A stretch of DNA of 64,000 nt from CAKZNE01 sp964485405 (GTDB lineage Bacteria; Bacteroidota; Bacteroidia; Flavobacteriales; Schleiferiaceae): positions 62,001 through 126,000 of the forward strand of contig CAZAJG010000005.1 in assembly GCA_964485405.1 (NCBI GenBank). Direction: 5' to 3'. The notes beneath the pieces were generated by a model. That model saw nothing but the letters and a program-made list of their open reading frames with translations, did no database searches and had not been told where the DNA came from. The translations under genes were made by a program, and so were the position numbers. Shown one piece after another: positions 26,357 through 34,929 of this stretch; positions within the stretch are counted from its first letter, which is position 1, and each line of letters starts with the position of its first letter.

Positions 26357-26717
26357 TTTGTTAGCATCCGTCTTTGTTGAGGCAAAGGATGGGAAAGATC
26401 CCACAATAATTAAAGGAACTATCACGGATCAAGTTTCGGGAAAAGTGATTCAAGGAGCGGTGATTACCATCGAAAAAAACGGACAACTTATACAGTCAGT
26501 TCAATCCAACGAAAGTGGCGGGTTTACAATTCGCTATGAAGGAAATGTAAGCCAATTAGACGTTCTCAAAGTGAAAATTTATAAGCCGGGATATCTTTCA
26601 AAAAGAGTGAAGACACTAAGTAAAATTGAGAACGAAGTAAAGGTAGAGTTAGAGAAAAAACCTAAATTTCAACCGTTTTTATTTCCCAATCAGGCGCATG
26701 CCAATTTTGATATTTAA
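26325..26717 (+). CDS. Small secreted carboxypeptidase-regulatory-like (transthyretin-fold) protein
   Basis: 130 residues. Signal peptide about 1-20 (MKTKLIILTLSLLASVFVEA). Then one carboxypeptidase D regulatory-like domain: IIKGTITDQVSGKVIQGAVI, SNESGGFTIRY and VKIYKPGYLSK follow the usual pattern of a seven-stranded CNA-B/transthyretin fold. There is no lipobox and no sorting domain, so it may stay in the periplasm. The start overlaps the nuclease gene by 32 bases, but it is needed to supply the signal peptide. It ends by sharing one base with the dehydratase start (TAATG). Confidence 0.75.
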   Translation: MKTKLIILTLSLLASVFVEAKDGKDPTIIKGTITDQVSGKVIQGAVITIEKNGQLIQSVQSNESGGFTIRYEGNVSQLDVLKVKIYKPGYLSKRVKTLSKIENEVKVELEKKPKFQPFLFPNQAHANFDI

Positions 26718-27655
26718 TGGTTTCTCTTTCTTCCATTCGCCAGGCAGCTGAGCGAATCTCTCCTTACACACACCAAACCCCCATAATTACCAATTCGTAC
26801 ATCAACAGTCTGTGCGAAGCTGAGGTGTTTTTTAAATGTGAAAACTTCCAAAAAACGGGCTCTTTTAAGGCTAGAGGTGCTTCCAACTCTATCTTAAAAT
26901 TATCCCAGCAAGAAAAAGAAAATGGAGTGGCGACCCACTCTTCCGGTAACCATGGTCAGGCAATGGCTTGGGCAGCCCGAGAAGCTGGTGTTAAAGCTTG
27001 GGTAGTAATGCCAAGCAATGCGCCAGCCGTCAAAAAAGCAGCGGTTAAAGCTTATGGTGCAGAAGTGATAGAGTGTGAACCTACTTTGGAAGCTAGGGAG
27101 TATCACCTAAAGCAAATACAAGAAAAAACAGGAGCAATTTTTATCCCGCCATACAATGCTGAAAATACGGTAGAAGGTCAAGCGACTTGTGCGGTAGAAA
27201 TCCACTCTGAGCTTCATGCTCTCGATTATATATTAGCACCCGTTGGTGGTGGAGGTTTACTTTCTGGCAGTGCCCTTGCTACCCACTTTTTGTCTCCTAA
27301 AACGAAAGTAATTGGATGTGAGCCAGAGCTGGTAAATGATGCTTGGCAGAGCTTTAAAACAGGTGTTTGGACGGCAAGTACAAATGCGCCAACATTAGCG
27401 GATGGTCTTAAGACTTCGCTTGGTGATATTACGTTCAAGTACATTCAGGAGTATGTTTCAGATATTCTGCTTTGTTCTGAAACTGAAATGGTGGAAGCCA
27501 TGCGGTTGATTTGGGAAAGGATGAAAATCATTGTAGAACCATCCTCAGCGGTGGTTTTGGCTTGCATTTTAAAGAATAAGGAAATTTTCAAAAATCAACG
27601 GACCGCAGTCATCTTAAGTGGAGGGAATGTAGACCTTGGAAAACTGCCTTTTTAA
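26717..27655 (+). CDS. Threonine/serine dehydratase (or serine racemase) family PLP enzyme
   Basis: 312 residues, fold-type II. PLP lysine K51 in KTGSFKARGA, phosphate-binding glycine loop VGGGGLLSG, and SSGNHGQAMAW for substrate carboxylate binding are all present. It lacks the C-terminal ACT-like regulatory domain of biosynthetic IlvA, so it is probably catabolic threonine dehydratase, serine racemase or hydroxyaspartate dehydratase. These share a fold and cannot be separated by eye. Translationally coupled to the preceding small gene through TAATG. Confidence 0.88.
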   Translation: MVSLSSIRQAAERISPYTHQTPIITNSYINSLCEAEVFFKCENFQKTGSFKARGASNSILKLSQQEKENGVATHSSGNHGQAMAWAAREAGVKAWVVMPSNAPAVKKAAVKAYGAEVIECEPTLEAREYHLKQIQEKTGAIFIPPYNAENTVEGQATCAVEIHSELHALDYILAPVGGGGLLSGSALATHFLSPKTKVIGCEPELVNDAWQSFKTGVWTASTNAPTLADGLKTSLGDITFKYIQEYVSDILLCSETEMVEAMRLIWERMKIIVEPSSAVVLACILKNKEIFKNQRTAVILSGGNVDLGKLPF

Positions 27656-27704
27656 GCCTCTGCGAACAGCCCTAAGTTTAGTTCATCAGATTGTTTGAAA
27701 AGAC

Positions 27705-27712
27705 TATTTTTG
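27705..27712 (+). promoter_or_regulatory. -7 promoter box for purQ
   Basis: TATTTTTG is an exact TAnnTTTG match, 31 bases before the purQ ATG at 27744. Confidence 0.45.
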
Positions 27713-27743
27713 CATCATCTATTAACAGCAGTTCAATTACCAT

Positions 27744-28436
27744 ATGAAATTCGGAGTAGTTACGTTTCCAGGCAGCAATTGTGATCAAGATATGATCTAT
27801 GTTTTAAGAAACATCTTAAAACAAGAAGTGGTGGAGCTATGGCATAAAGACTCTGACCTACAAGGAGCGGAGTTTGTAGTTTTACCTGGAGGTTTTTCCT
27901 ATGGTGACTATTTACGCTCTGGTGCTATTGCCCGTTTCTCTCCAATAATGGAAAAGGTAATAGAGTTTGCCAACAATGGCGGGTATGTAATGGGTATTTG
28001 TAATGGATTTCAGGTGCTCTGCGAAAGTGGACTTTTACCAGGAACACTTCAGCACAATACGAGTCATACTTTTATTTGCAAGAATGTATATCTCAAGCCT
28101 GCTTCTAACTCTAACGCTATGACGGCTGATTTAGAGGATAGAGCCTACAAAATCCCTATTGCACACGGAGAAGGAAATTACTTTGCTTCGGATGATACTT
28201 TAGCTGAATTGAAGGCAAACGAACAGATCTTGTTCTATTACTCCGATAAAGAAGGAAACATCAATGCAGAAGGAAACCCCAATGGATCAATCCAGAATAT
28301 TGCTGGAGTAACCAACGCTACTAAAAATGTTTTTGGTATGATGCCACACCCAGAACGTGCTGCCGATGAGAATTTAGGGAACACAGACGGTGTAAGTTTC
28401 TTTCAGAGTTTAATGAAAAACCTTGTTCCTGCTTAG
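27744..28436 (+). CDS. purQ: Phosphoribosylformylglycinamidine synthase subunit I (glutaminase)
   Basis: 230 residues, the size of stand-alone PurQ. It supplies ammonia from glutamine to PurL in purine synthesis. The class I amidotransferase nucleophile is C86 in GICNGFQVL, with His and Glu in MPHPERA near the C-terminus. VTFPGSNCDQD and LPGGFSYGDYLRSGAIA are PurQ signatures. The separate small subunit implies a split PurL/PurS system, but neither is in the window. The stop overlaps the convergent gene by 4 bases. Confidence 0.95.
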   Translation: MKFGVVTFPGSNCDQDMIYVLRNILKQEVVELWHKDSDLQGAEFVVLPGGFSYGDYLRSGAIARFSPIMEKVIEFANNGGYVMGICNGFQVLCESGLLPGTLQHNTSHTFICKNVYLKPASNSNAMTADLEDRAYKIPIAHGEGNYFASDDTLAELKANEQILFYYSDKEGNINAEGNPNGSIQNIAGVTNATKNVFGMMPHPERAADENLGNTDGVSFFQSLMKNLVPA

Positions 28437-31400
28437 GACTTAATAAAAGGCTTAGAGTAAACCTCTGTTTCATCCAACAGAACTTTTAATACGAATGTAC
28501 CTGCGGGTAGATCCTTCACATCTAGTGTAAGTTCCGATTTAGCTTGCATGGAGGTATGGTTTCTATCCTGTACAATTTTACCCGACAGATCGTAAACCGT
28601 TGTTTTAATAGTTTTAGCTGTAAGTACATCGAAACGGATGTTTAAAACGCTACTCGCGGGATTTGGAAAAACATTAACGCCTACTGCGCTACTAATTTCA
28701 TTCTGCCCAATAGAGTTGAACGAATAATCATCCGATTCACTGGAACAACTTCCTCCTGATGAGATTGCAACGCTAAAATCACCGTTAGCGGTAGCTATAT
28801 AATTCTGATTGGTAGCGCCATTAATTGCTACTCCATTATTGTACCACTGATAGCTATACCCATTTTCGTTGCAGTTTAGCGTATCAAGTGTTCTGCTGAC
28901 GGTTGGTTTGGGTAAAATATCTGCGGTTACGTTTAATGTATCACTATCCATTCCATTGGCATTAATCGCTTCCAGAATAATCTGATAATTCCCAGAAGTA
29001 TTAAAAACAAGCACAGGGTTTTGAGAAGAAGCACTGGTACCATTTAAAAAACTAACGGTACCGGGTGTAATCGTCCAATTCCACGAAGTAGGGTTGTATA
29101 AGGAGGAATCAGAGAGTAGTAAAGTATCCTGGGCACAAAAGTCGTTCGAATTTGTGGCAAAACTACTTACAGGAGCAAAAGAAGAAGTAAAGCCATCGCT
29201 TGTAAACAATCCCCTTCCATAGGTGGCTGCCAGCACTTCGTAATCCGAATCTCTCACTTGCAACATATTTACACGAACATTGGCCAAGCCAGAAGTGGAA
29301 GAGCTCCAGCTTACGGTGGAAGCTGTAATATCAGAAGTGGCCCACACGCCAACTTCTGTTGCTAAAATTACCTCTTGTGTATTGAGAGGGTTAAATAGAC
29401 CCCATCTTACAGGCATATCCGGAAGGTTTCCTTCTGTGTTGACCCAAGTACTTCCTCCATCGTCTGTATACCACACCGAATTTACTCCATAATTGGAAAA
29501 GGTTACTAGCAATTCACTTTCACTTGTGCCTACATCAATACCTGAGATATAACCGTTTGGAAAAGCGTTTGACCCAATAGAAGTGCTGCTTGGCGAGTTG
29601 CCTTCAGCATTTGTGATTTTATAAAGGTTTCCAGAACCTGTGCCCACAAATAAAGTGGTAGAGTTAGTTGTATGAGGTGATACTTTGAGGTTAGATGCAG
29701 TGGAACCCAAAGAGACGAAGAAATCATCTACAGTAGGGTTGGATGAAATGTTTCGAATACGATTGATAGAAGTACTATTTCGCGCGGAATACAAAGCATC
29801 TTGCTGATCATCGTAGTCCGTTGGATTGATAAATCGACCTGTACTAAAGTCCGTCTGTATACGGGGAGATGGAAAACTCGCACCACCATTGTTGGAAAGC
29901 CAATAACTGTTGTATACGTAGGAGGTGATTTGGTAAGTAGGATCGGTTTGATCAATAAAACAGTAAGCACCATCGCCACCACTCACTTCAATGGTACTGT
30001 TTATACCAGCACTATTAAATTGATGGGTACCATTGTCTTGAGAACCCGCCAAAAAATAATTTCTACCAGCGTTCGGATGAATCGCGCAAGCATAAAACTG
30101 AGTAATGTTATACCCATTGTTACGATCCGAAAATGAAGGAAAATTTGCGCTCAGGCTAGAAGAATAATGCACTCCACCATCGTTGCCAAAAGCGGCCTCT
30201 GACGGTGAGCCAGGGCGGAAAGTAACCACATGATGATCGGCATGAACATAAGGGTGCCCGAAGCCACCATACCAATGCGAGAGTTGATCCCAATTGGTTC
30301 CACCATCTGTAGTTCTAAATAAGTCAACAGAACCAGCATATACGATATCACGATTGGTAGGATGTACCGTTAAAGCTAGGTGCACCCACGCTTGTCCTCT
30401 AGAAAAGTCGGTAGAAGATATTCCTGGATCGTCATCGTCCGGTTCGCTTAGGTTATTCCAAGTAGCTCCATGATCTGTGGTGCGTATAATCTCACCAACT
30501 TCATTAAACTCCTCAACAATGGCGTAAACATAACTGGAATCGCTAGGAGCAGAAGCCAAACGGACTCTTTCCCCAAAGCTATTGGTGTAGGCGGTTGTCC
30601 AGCTCGTACCATCATCGCTATACAGTATGCGGCCGCCTCCTCGGTCTGATCCTGAATTCCCTGAGTTAATAGTGCCTACCCAAATCCGATTATCAGCAGC
30701 AATGTCAATATCCGCAACTGCGTAATTAAAACTTTGGCCCGACACATTTGGCAAAACTTGTGTAAAGGAAGTTCCTCCATTTAGAGATCGCTGCAAACCT
30801 TCGTCAGAAGTACCATGGGTGGTAGAGACATAATATACGCCCCTCATTCCCGCGTAAAGTACTCCCGTACCGTTCTCATCTCTTACTACTAAGTCGTTTA
30901 CAAAGTAAAAATTGCTTGAAGCACTGAGGTGCGAAAAACTTTGCCCGCCATCAGTGCTTTTCCAAATTCCAGCACCTCTAGCACCAGAAACGCTGGAACC
31001 CCAGCCTTCTCCCGTGCCTACATAAAAAATGTTGGTATTGGTAGGGTCGTAAGCCATACTGGTAATGGATAGGTTTTCCCAAAAATCGTTTTGCGCTACC
31101 CATTGAGAGTTGGGGTCTGTAATGTCATTATTGTACCACAAACCACCCGTTACTCCACCTGCCCAAACTTTTTTATGAGTAGCGTCATTCGGGTCGAACA
31201 TTATAGTTCTAGTTCTTCCTCCTACATTGTCTGGACCTCTTTCTACCCAAGGGAATTGAGCACTACCAGGGGTAGAAGTTTTAGCTTTGATGTTTTGTTT
31301 TACCTGCGCATAAACAGCCTTCAATCTTTCAGGAGTTGGGCGTCCCAAGGCAGGATCCATGGTCATTATAAAATCTTGCTGCCAGGCCAAATCAGGCCTG

Positions 31401-31564
31401 TCTTTTTTGGGCATTTCCCGAAGTTGTTCAGGCGGAATGTGTATTTCGCTGTACGGATGATGATTGATAAAATCTTGGAAAATCGCTCTTTTACTTTCCT
31501 TTTCTGTGTGCTTACTTACCCACAAAAAGGCACATAAAAGTATAAAGGGAATTAGTTTTTTCAT
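28433..31564 (-). CDS. Giant T9SS-secreted sortilin/BNR-like beta-propeller protein with PKD and Ig-like modules
   Basis: 1,043 residues. N-terminal hydrophobic export segment (about 1-16), then a pro-like region. About 100-790 has many BNR/sortilin-type repeats in which S/T-x-D-x-G-x-S/T-W recurs (KSTDGGQSF, RTTDHGATW, RTTDGGTNW, YTDDGGSTW), the pattern of VPS10-like propellers. A PKD domain follows (about 800-880), then an Ig-like SYQWYNNGVAINGA module. The type A sorting domain lies at about 960-1043 (VNVFPNPASSVLN, LPAGTFVLKV). No hydrolase active site is evident, so annotation as a glycosyl hydrolase would be unsupported. It is a paralogue of the gene at 34930. The stop overlaps purQ by 4 bases. 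Confidence 0.85.
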   Translation of the reverse strand: MKKLIPFILLCAFLWVSKHTEKESKRAIFQDFINHHPYSEIHIPPEQLREMPKKDRPDLAWQQDFIMTMDPALGRPTPERLKAVYAQVKQNIKAKTSTPGSAQFPWVERGPDNVGGRTRTIMFDPNDATHKKVWAGGVTGGLWYNNDITDPNSQWVAQNDFWENLSITSMAYDPTNTNIFYVGTGEGWGSSVSGARGAGIWKSTDGGQSFSHLSASSNFYFVNDLVVRDENGTGVLYAGMRGVYYVSTTHGTSDEGLQRSLNGGTSFTQVLPNVSGQSFNYAVADIDIAADNRIWVGTINSGNSGSDRGGGRILYSDDGTSWTTAYTNSFGERVRLASAPSDSSYVYAIVEEFNEVGEIIRTTDHGATWNNLSEPDDDDPGISSTDFSRGQAWVHLALTVHPTNRDIVYAGSVDLFRTTDGGTNWDQLSHWYGGFGHPYVHADHHVVTFRPGSPSEAAFGNDGGVHYSSSLSANFPSFSDRNNGYNITQFYACAIHPNAGRNYFLAGSQDNGTHQFNSAGINSTIEVSGGDGAYCFIDQTDPTYQITSYVYNSYWLSNNGGASFPSPRIQTDFSTGRFINPTDYDDQQDALYSARNSTSINRIRNISSNPTVDDFFVSLGSTASNLKVSPHTTNSTTLFVGTGSGNLYKITNAEGNSPSSTSIGSNAFPNGYISGIDVGTSESELLVTFSNYGVNSVWYTDDGGSTWVNTEGNLPDMPVRWGLFNPLNTQEVILATEVGVWATSDITASTVSWSSSTSGLANVRVNMLQVRDSDYEVLAATYGRGLFTSDGFTSSFAPVSSFATNSNDFCAQDTLLLSDSSLYNPTSWNWTITPGTVSFLNGTSASSQNPVLVFNTSGNYQIILEAINANGMDSDTLNVTADILPKPTVSRTLDTLNCNENGYSYQWYNNGVAINGATNQNYIATANGDFSVAISSGGSCSSESDDYSFNSIGQNEISSAVGVNVFPNPASSVLNIRFDVLTAKTIKTTVYDLSGKIVQDRNHTSMQAKSELTLDVKDLPAGTFVLKVLLDETEVYSKPFIKS

Positions 31565-31570
31565 AATCGG

Positions 31571-32011
31571 TTACGGATACATTTGCATAGGCAATTCCTC
31601 AAAATTCTGAATGATTTGAGAGCCTTCTTTACCAGCTAAAGTATAGTGTATAATAGCTTGGTGTTTTGAGGCATGAAACAAGGGAGCGGCCTCAAATTGA
31701 GCACGGTCACCACCAGATTCTGGATCTCGGTCTGGGTCTGCGTAAAACTTGGAGCACTCTAGTTTTATCATCTCCTCTTTTAGGTTAAAAGAGAACTTTA
31801 AAACTTCACCATCTACAATTACGGAGTTAATGTCTAACCCACTTTTGGGTTTTTTGAAATGGATAGAGAATAATATGCCTTTACCTCCGCTTTCACCAGG
31901 AATGTATTTCTGATAGGTGGCCTGCAGAATATCCAAGGATTGGATAGAACTTTTCTTGGAAGAGTGGCAGGCAGAAAGGGTAAATATCAGGATTAAAAGG
32001 AATGGCTTCAT
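31571..32011 (-). CDS. Small lipoprotein of unknown function
   Basis: 146 residues from the ATG at 32011 (MKPFLLILIFTLSACHSSKK), which gives a clean lipoprotein signal with Cys at about 15. The frame stays open upstream to 32119, but those 36 residues would bury the signal, and a candidate -7 box lies inside them, so the shorter start is preferred. The rest is about 125 residues with several beta strands and a PESGGDRAQFEAAP loop; I recognise no family. The stop is 6 bases before the giant sortilin-like gene, so the two are probably co-transcribed. Confidence 0.65.
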   Translation of the reverse strand: MKPFLLILIFTLSACHSSKKSSIQSLDILQATYQKYIPGESGGKGILFSIHFKKPKSGLDINSVIVDGEVLKFSFNLKEEMIKLECSKFYADPDRDPESGGDRAQFEAAPLFHASKHQAIIHYTLAGKEGSQIIQNFEELPMQMYP

Positions 32012-32026
32012 ACTTCTCAAAAATAG

Positions 32027-32034
32027 CGAAAGTA
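32027..32034 (-). promoter_or_regulatory. Candidate -7 box for the lipoprotein and sortilin-like pair
   Basis: Minus-strand TACTTTCG matches TAnnTTTG at 7 of 8 positions, 15 bases before the ATG at 32011. An exact TATTTTTG lies still closer but leaves almost no leader. Confidence 0.35.
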
Positions 32035-32229
32035 TAGATACGATCTTTTGCGAGATGTTATGAAGACCAGAAACCAAGTTCGAACGTTCGATCACCAATA
32101 ATTCTATACCGCTCTCCAAGTTGAATCTTTTAGAAGCTTCAATAACGGTAACTTGATTTAGATCAATAGGATACCTGTCTACTTGGAAGGATAGTTATCT
32201 CATACTAACTCTATTAAAATTAATAAATC

Positions 32230-34863
32230 ATGACAAATTACAACGACTATTTGTCCTTCGTTGGTATTTCCATTACCCGAAGGATGTACACCATCTTTTT
32301 TCTAGGTATTCTTTTTTTTAACCCTTTGGTTAAGAAGGCTCAGTGTTTTGAAGACGTAGTGTGCGATAACGTTGGAGCAAACTGGGATCATTCCCTTTGG
32401 GATCAGGAAATCCGATCGGCCGTTCGAATACTTGTAGATACCAAGGGCCTCAATACTTCCTGTTCTGGGGTATTATTAAACAATACTCAGAATGATAATG
32501 AGCTATACGTGTTAACCGCTTTTCATTGCCTTGATGCATCTCCAAGAGATGGGGTTTTAAGTCAACAAGAGATTGATGCGGTGAGACACTTTAGGTACTA
32601 TTTTCATTATTATAATGAGACTTGTAATGATCCCAACTCAACCAGGGCACCTATACAGCTGAATCAGAACCATGATGCCGAGTTGGTCTCATTTTGGGAT
32701 GATACGGATTTTGCTCTGATTAAGTTGACGGAAACATTTGACTATTGTTCACCAGAGATGGAGAACCATCTTTTTTGGGCGGGATGGACACGTAGCTCCA
32801 CTCCATATACGAGCGCTACCAACCAAGTAGTTGGCTTAAATCATCCAACAGAATCGCAAGGCGGCTTACCACTCAAAGTGTGCGTTTACAATGATGATCC
32901 TGTGGTTCATGGGGCAAATCCACTTATGTGGGAAATACCAGAGCTATGGGATTTAGGTGATGTGGTAGATGGTACTTCTGGGTCTCCGCTCTTTAATGAT
33001 CAACACCTAGTAGTGGGCCAACAAGTTAGCGGTAGTAGTTACCCTCCTTGCGATCCGGGTAGCTACCCGTTGGATTACAGCACCTACGGTCGCTTTGACC
33101 TTTCTTGGATAGGAGGAGGAACGCCAGAAACACAGCTTAGAGCTTGGCTTTGCCCAGATTGTGATGGACAAACACCAGACCCTGTGAGTCTAGAAGGGAT
33201 TGAATATATAGGCGGCTCAAAAGTGGGTGGAATTGGTTTTAGCTGCAACGATATTTCCTTTATCGTAAAAACAAAGCCGCTACCTGCTTGCTGTTGGGAA
33301 ATAGAGGTGGATTTGAGCGGAAATGCCTGCATAAATGGAGTAAGAGTTTCTTTAGAAGGCTACAAAGAACAGATCATCACAACACATGAGTTGGTAGATG
33401 GAAAGTTGGTGTATCGATACTGCATTTCAGGTTCTGCTTCTGGGTTTGATGATATTCGGGTTACGATTTTAGGAACCAACAATTCTCCAATATGTCCAGA
33501 AGAGACATTCTCTTTGGTAGATGAAGGTTTAACTTGTGATGCTTGTGGCTGTCATAACACTTATGATATTAGCTTTGAGAAAGCTGGAAATTCATCAAAC
33601 CCAGGAGAAGAGGGATGGTGCTGTTACATACCAACCTTAGAAAAACTGGATGACTACGGTTGTGATATTTATGGTGCTGATATTGAGGGAATAAACTATA
33701 CAGGTGTTTATAGTGCAAACCCTTTGCTGATAAATGTAGGCGATAAACTGGTGCTACCAGAAATATGTGCTCCTGCTTCCTTTATTGAGGATTCACCTAT
33801 TGGGCTTCAGTTATTCGATGCTGGCGATTCTCAGGATAGTGGAGATGAGCCAATTTGTGAGGTTTTTGGCAGTATGGAGACCTGCTGTTCATGTGATTTA
33901 AACTACAATATGGAGATTATCACCACAAACTCCAATCCGGATGAATGTTGTTTTAGAGTAAATGCTACATGGGTAGGTAGCGATCAGAGTTGTCAGCCTA
34001 AAAGTGTGCTTCTGTATGACGACCAAGGGGTTTATACCGGAAATTCATCCTCCGTAGTAGCAGGAGTTGGATTTGTAAGTTTTCAGAATATCTGCATCAA
34101 TCGCAACGATTTTCCAAAATCATACGAGCTAAGGTTTTTTGAAGAGTTTATTGTAGATCCTCAAGACCTTCCAGAGCCTATGTGTAGCCTTTATCCGGAG
34201 TTTACCCCATGCGACTTTGACTGCTGCTCTTTATATGATTTGCAAACGGTGGAGTACTATACGTTTGATCCAGTATCTGGAATCTCACAAAATTGTGTGG
34301 ATTTAATCATTAATCAAAGCCAGGTTGTACCCGGTTGTGAGATAACAAATGTGGAGATTATTGATGAAAATGGAATTTCTACAATTCACCCTTGGTCTGG
34401 AGGATCCATTAATTTATGTTGTGCACCAGGCGGCACTCCTTTTTTTGGGCGAACATGGCAATTTGTGCTACATGGCAACAACGGTCCTTTGGTAAATCCT
34501 TTTACAGGAGAATTATGTGTAGAGAGCCTATTTTTTGGCTGTGGCATCTTGTTCAGTGGAAAACGGGAGGAGAATCAAAACGCGATGCGTACTTTGAAAA
34601 ACGAGATAGAATATGCTCAGGTTTATCCAAACCCAGCGAAAAACACAGCTGTAGTGGAGTTCGCATTACGAATGGACGAAAACATGAGTTTAAAGGTTAT
34701 GGATGGAAAGGGAGCTTTAGTGAAGGAGCTTGGGGGTATCCCGGCACAAGGAGGTATAAATCAAGTGACTCTAAAAACGAGTGACTGGGAAGATGGTGTT
34801 TATATAATAATCATGAACGTTGGAAATAGAAAGCAGAGTTTACCGCTTATTATCCAGCATTAA
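32230..34863 (+). CDS. T9SS-secreted trypsin-like serine protease with Cys-rich repeats
   Basis: 877 residues from ATG 32230; ATG 32284 (residue 19) gives a more normal signal peptide and may be the true start. The chymotrypsin-fold domain (about 45-315) has H99 (LTAFHC), D160 (DTDFALIKL) and S250 (DGTSGSPLF), a full catalytic triad of the lysyl/glutamyl endopeptidase type. About 320-780 has repeated Cys-rich units (CCWEIEVD, CDACGCHNTYD, CCSCDLNYN, CDFDCCSLYD), probably disulfide-bonded repeats. The sorting domain starts at about 790 (AQVYPNPAKNTAVV) and ends LIIQH. It degrades protein outside the cell, by inference. It shares a terminator with the convergent giant gene. Confidence 0.82.
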   Translation: MTNYNDYLSFVGISITRRMYTIFFLGILFFNPLVKKAQCFEDVVCDNVGANWDHSLWDQEIRSAVRILVDTKGLNTSCSGVLLNNTQNDNELYVLTAFHCLDASPRDGVLSQQEIDAVRHFRYYFHYYNETCNDPNSTRAPIQLNQNHDAELVSFWDDTDFALIKLTETFDYCSPEMENHLFWAGWTRSSTPYTSATNQVVGLNHPTESQGGLPLKVCVYNDDPVVHGANPLMWEIPELWDLGDVVDGTSGSPLFNDQHLVVGQQVSGSSYPPCDPGSYPLDYSTYGRFDLSWIGGGTPETQLRAWLCPDCDGQTPDPVSLEGIEYIGGSKVGGIGFSCNDISFIVKTKPLPACCWEIEVDLSGNACINGVRVSLEGYKEQIITTHELVDGKLVYRYCISGSASGFDDIRVTILGTNNSPICPEETFSLVDEGLTCDACGCHNTYDISFEKAGNSSNPGEEGWCCYIPTLEKLDDYGCDIYGADIEGINYTGVYSANPLLINVGDKLVLPEICAPASFIEDSPIGLQLFDAGDSQDSGDEPICEVFGSMETCCSCDLNYNMEIITTNSNPDECCFRVNATWVGSDQSCQPKSVLLYDDQGVYTGNSSSVVAGVGFVSFQNICINRNDFPKSYELRFFEEFIVDPQDLPEPMCSLYPEFTPCDFDCCSLYDLQTVEYYTFDPVSGISQNCVDLIINQSQVVPGCEITNVEIIDENGISTIHPWSGGSINLCCAPGGTPFFGRTWQFVLHGNNGPLVNPFTGELCVESLFFGCGILFSGKREENQNAMRTLKNEIEYAQVYPNPAKNTAVVEFALRMDENMSLKVMDGKGALVKELGGIPAQGGINQVTLKTSDWEDGVYIIIMNVGNRKQSLPLIIQH

Positions 34864-34885
34864 TTGTAATTGGGATATACAACAA

Positions 34886-34910
34886 AAAAGGGCGCTACTA
34901 GCGCCCTTTT
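34886..34910. terminator. Bidirectional terminator between the protease and sortilin-like genes
   Basis: Perfect 11-base arms AAAAGGGCGCT (34886-34896) and AGCGCCCTTTT (34900-34910) around loop ACT, with A-rich and T-rich flanks. It lies 22 bases after one stop and 19 bases after the other. Confidence 0.92.
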
Positions 34911-34929
34911 ATTTTTCAGCAAATTACTG

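Noticed and set aside
28433..31564. Annotation of the sortilin-like giant proteins as glycosyl hydrolases.
   Set aside because: BNR-type repeats occur in both sialidases and VPS10 proteins; no sialidase Arg triad or other catalytic set could be identified.
32012..32119. N-terminal extension of the lipoprotein frame (36 residues).
   Set aside because: It would bury the lipoprotein signal, and a promoter-like box lies within it.
32153..32166. TTGAT-TTAG-ATCAA dyad ahead of the protease gene.
   Set aside because: Five-base arms in AT-rich DNA, no second copy and no nearby regulator gene.
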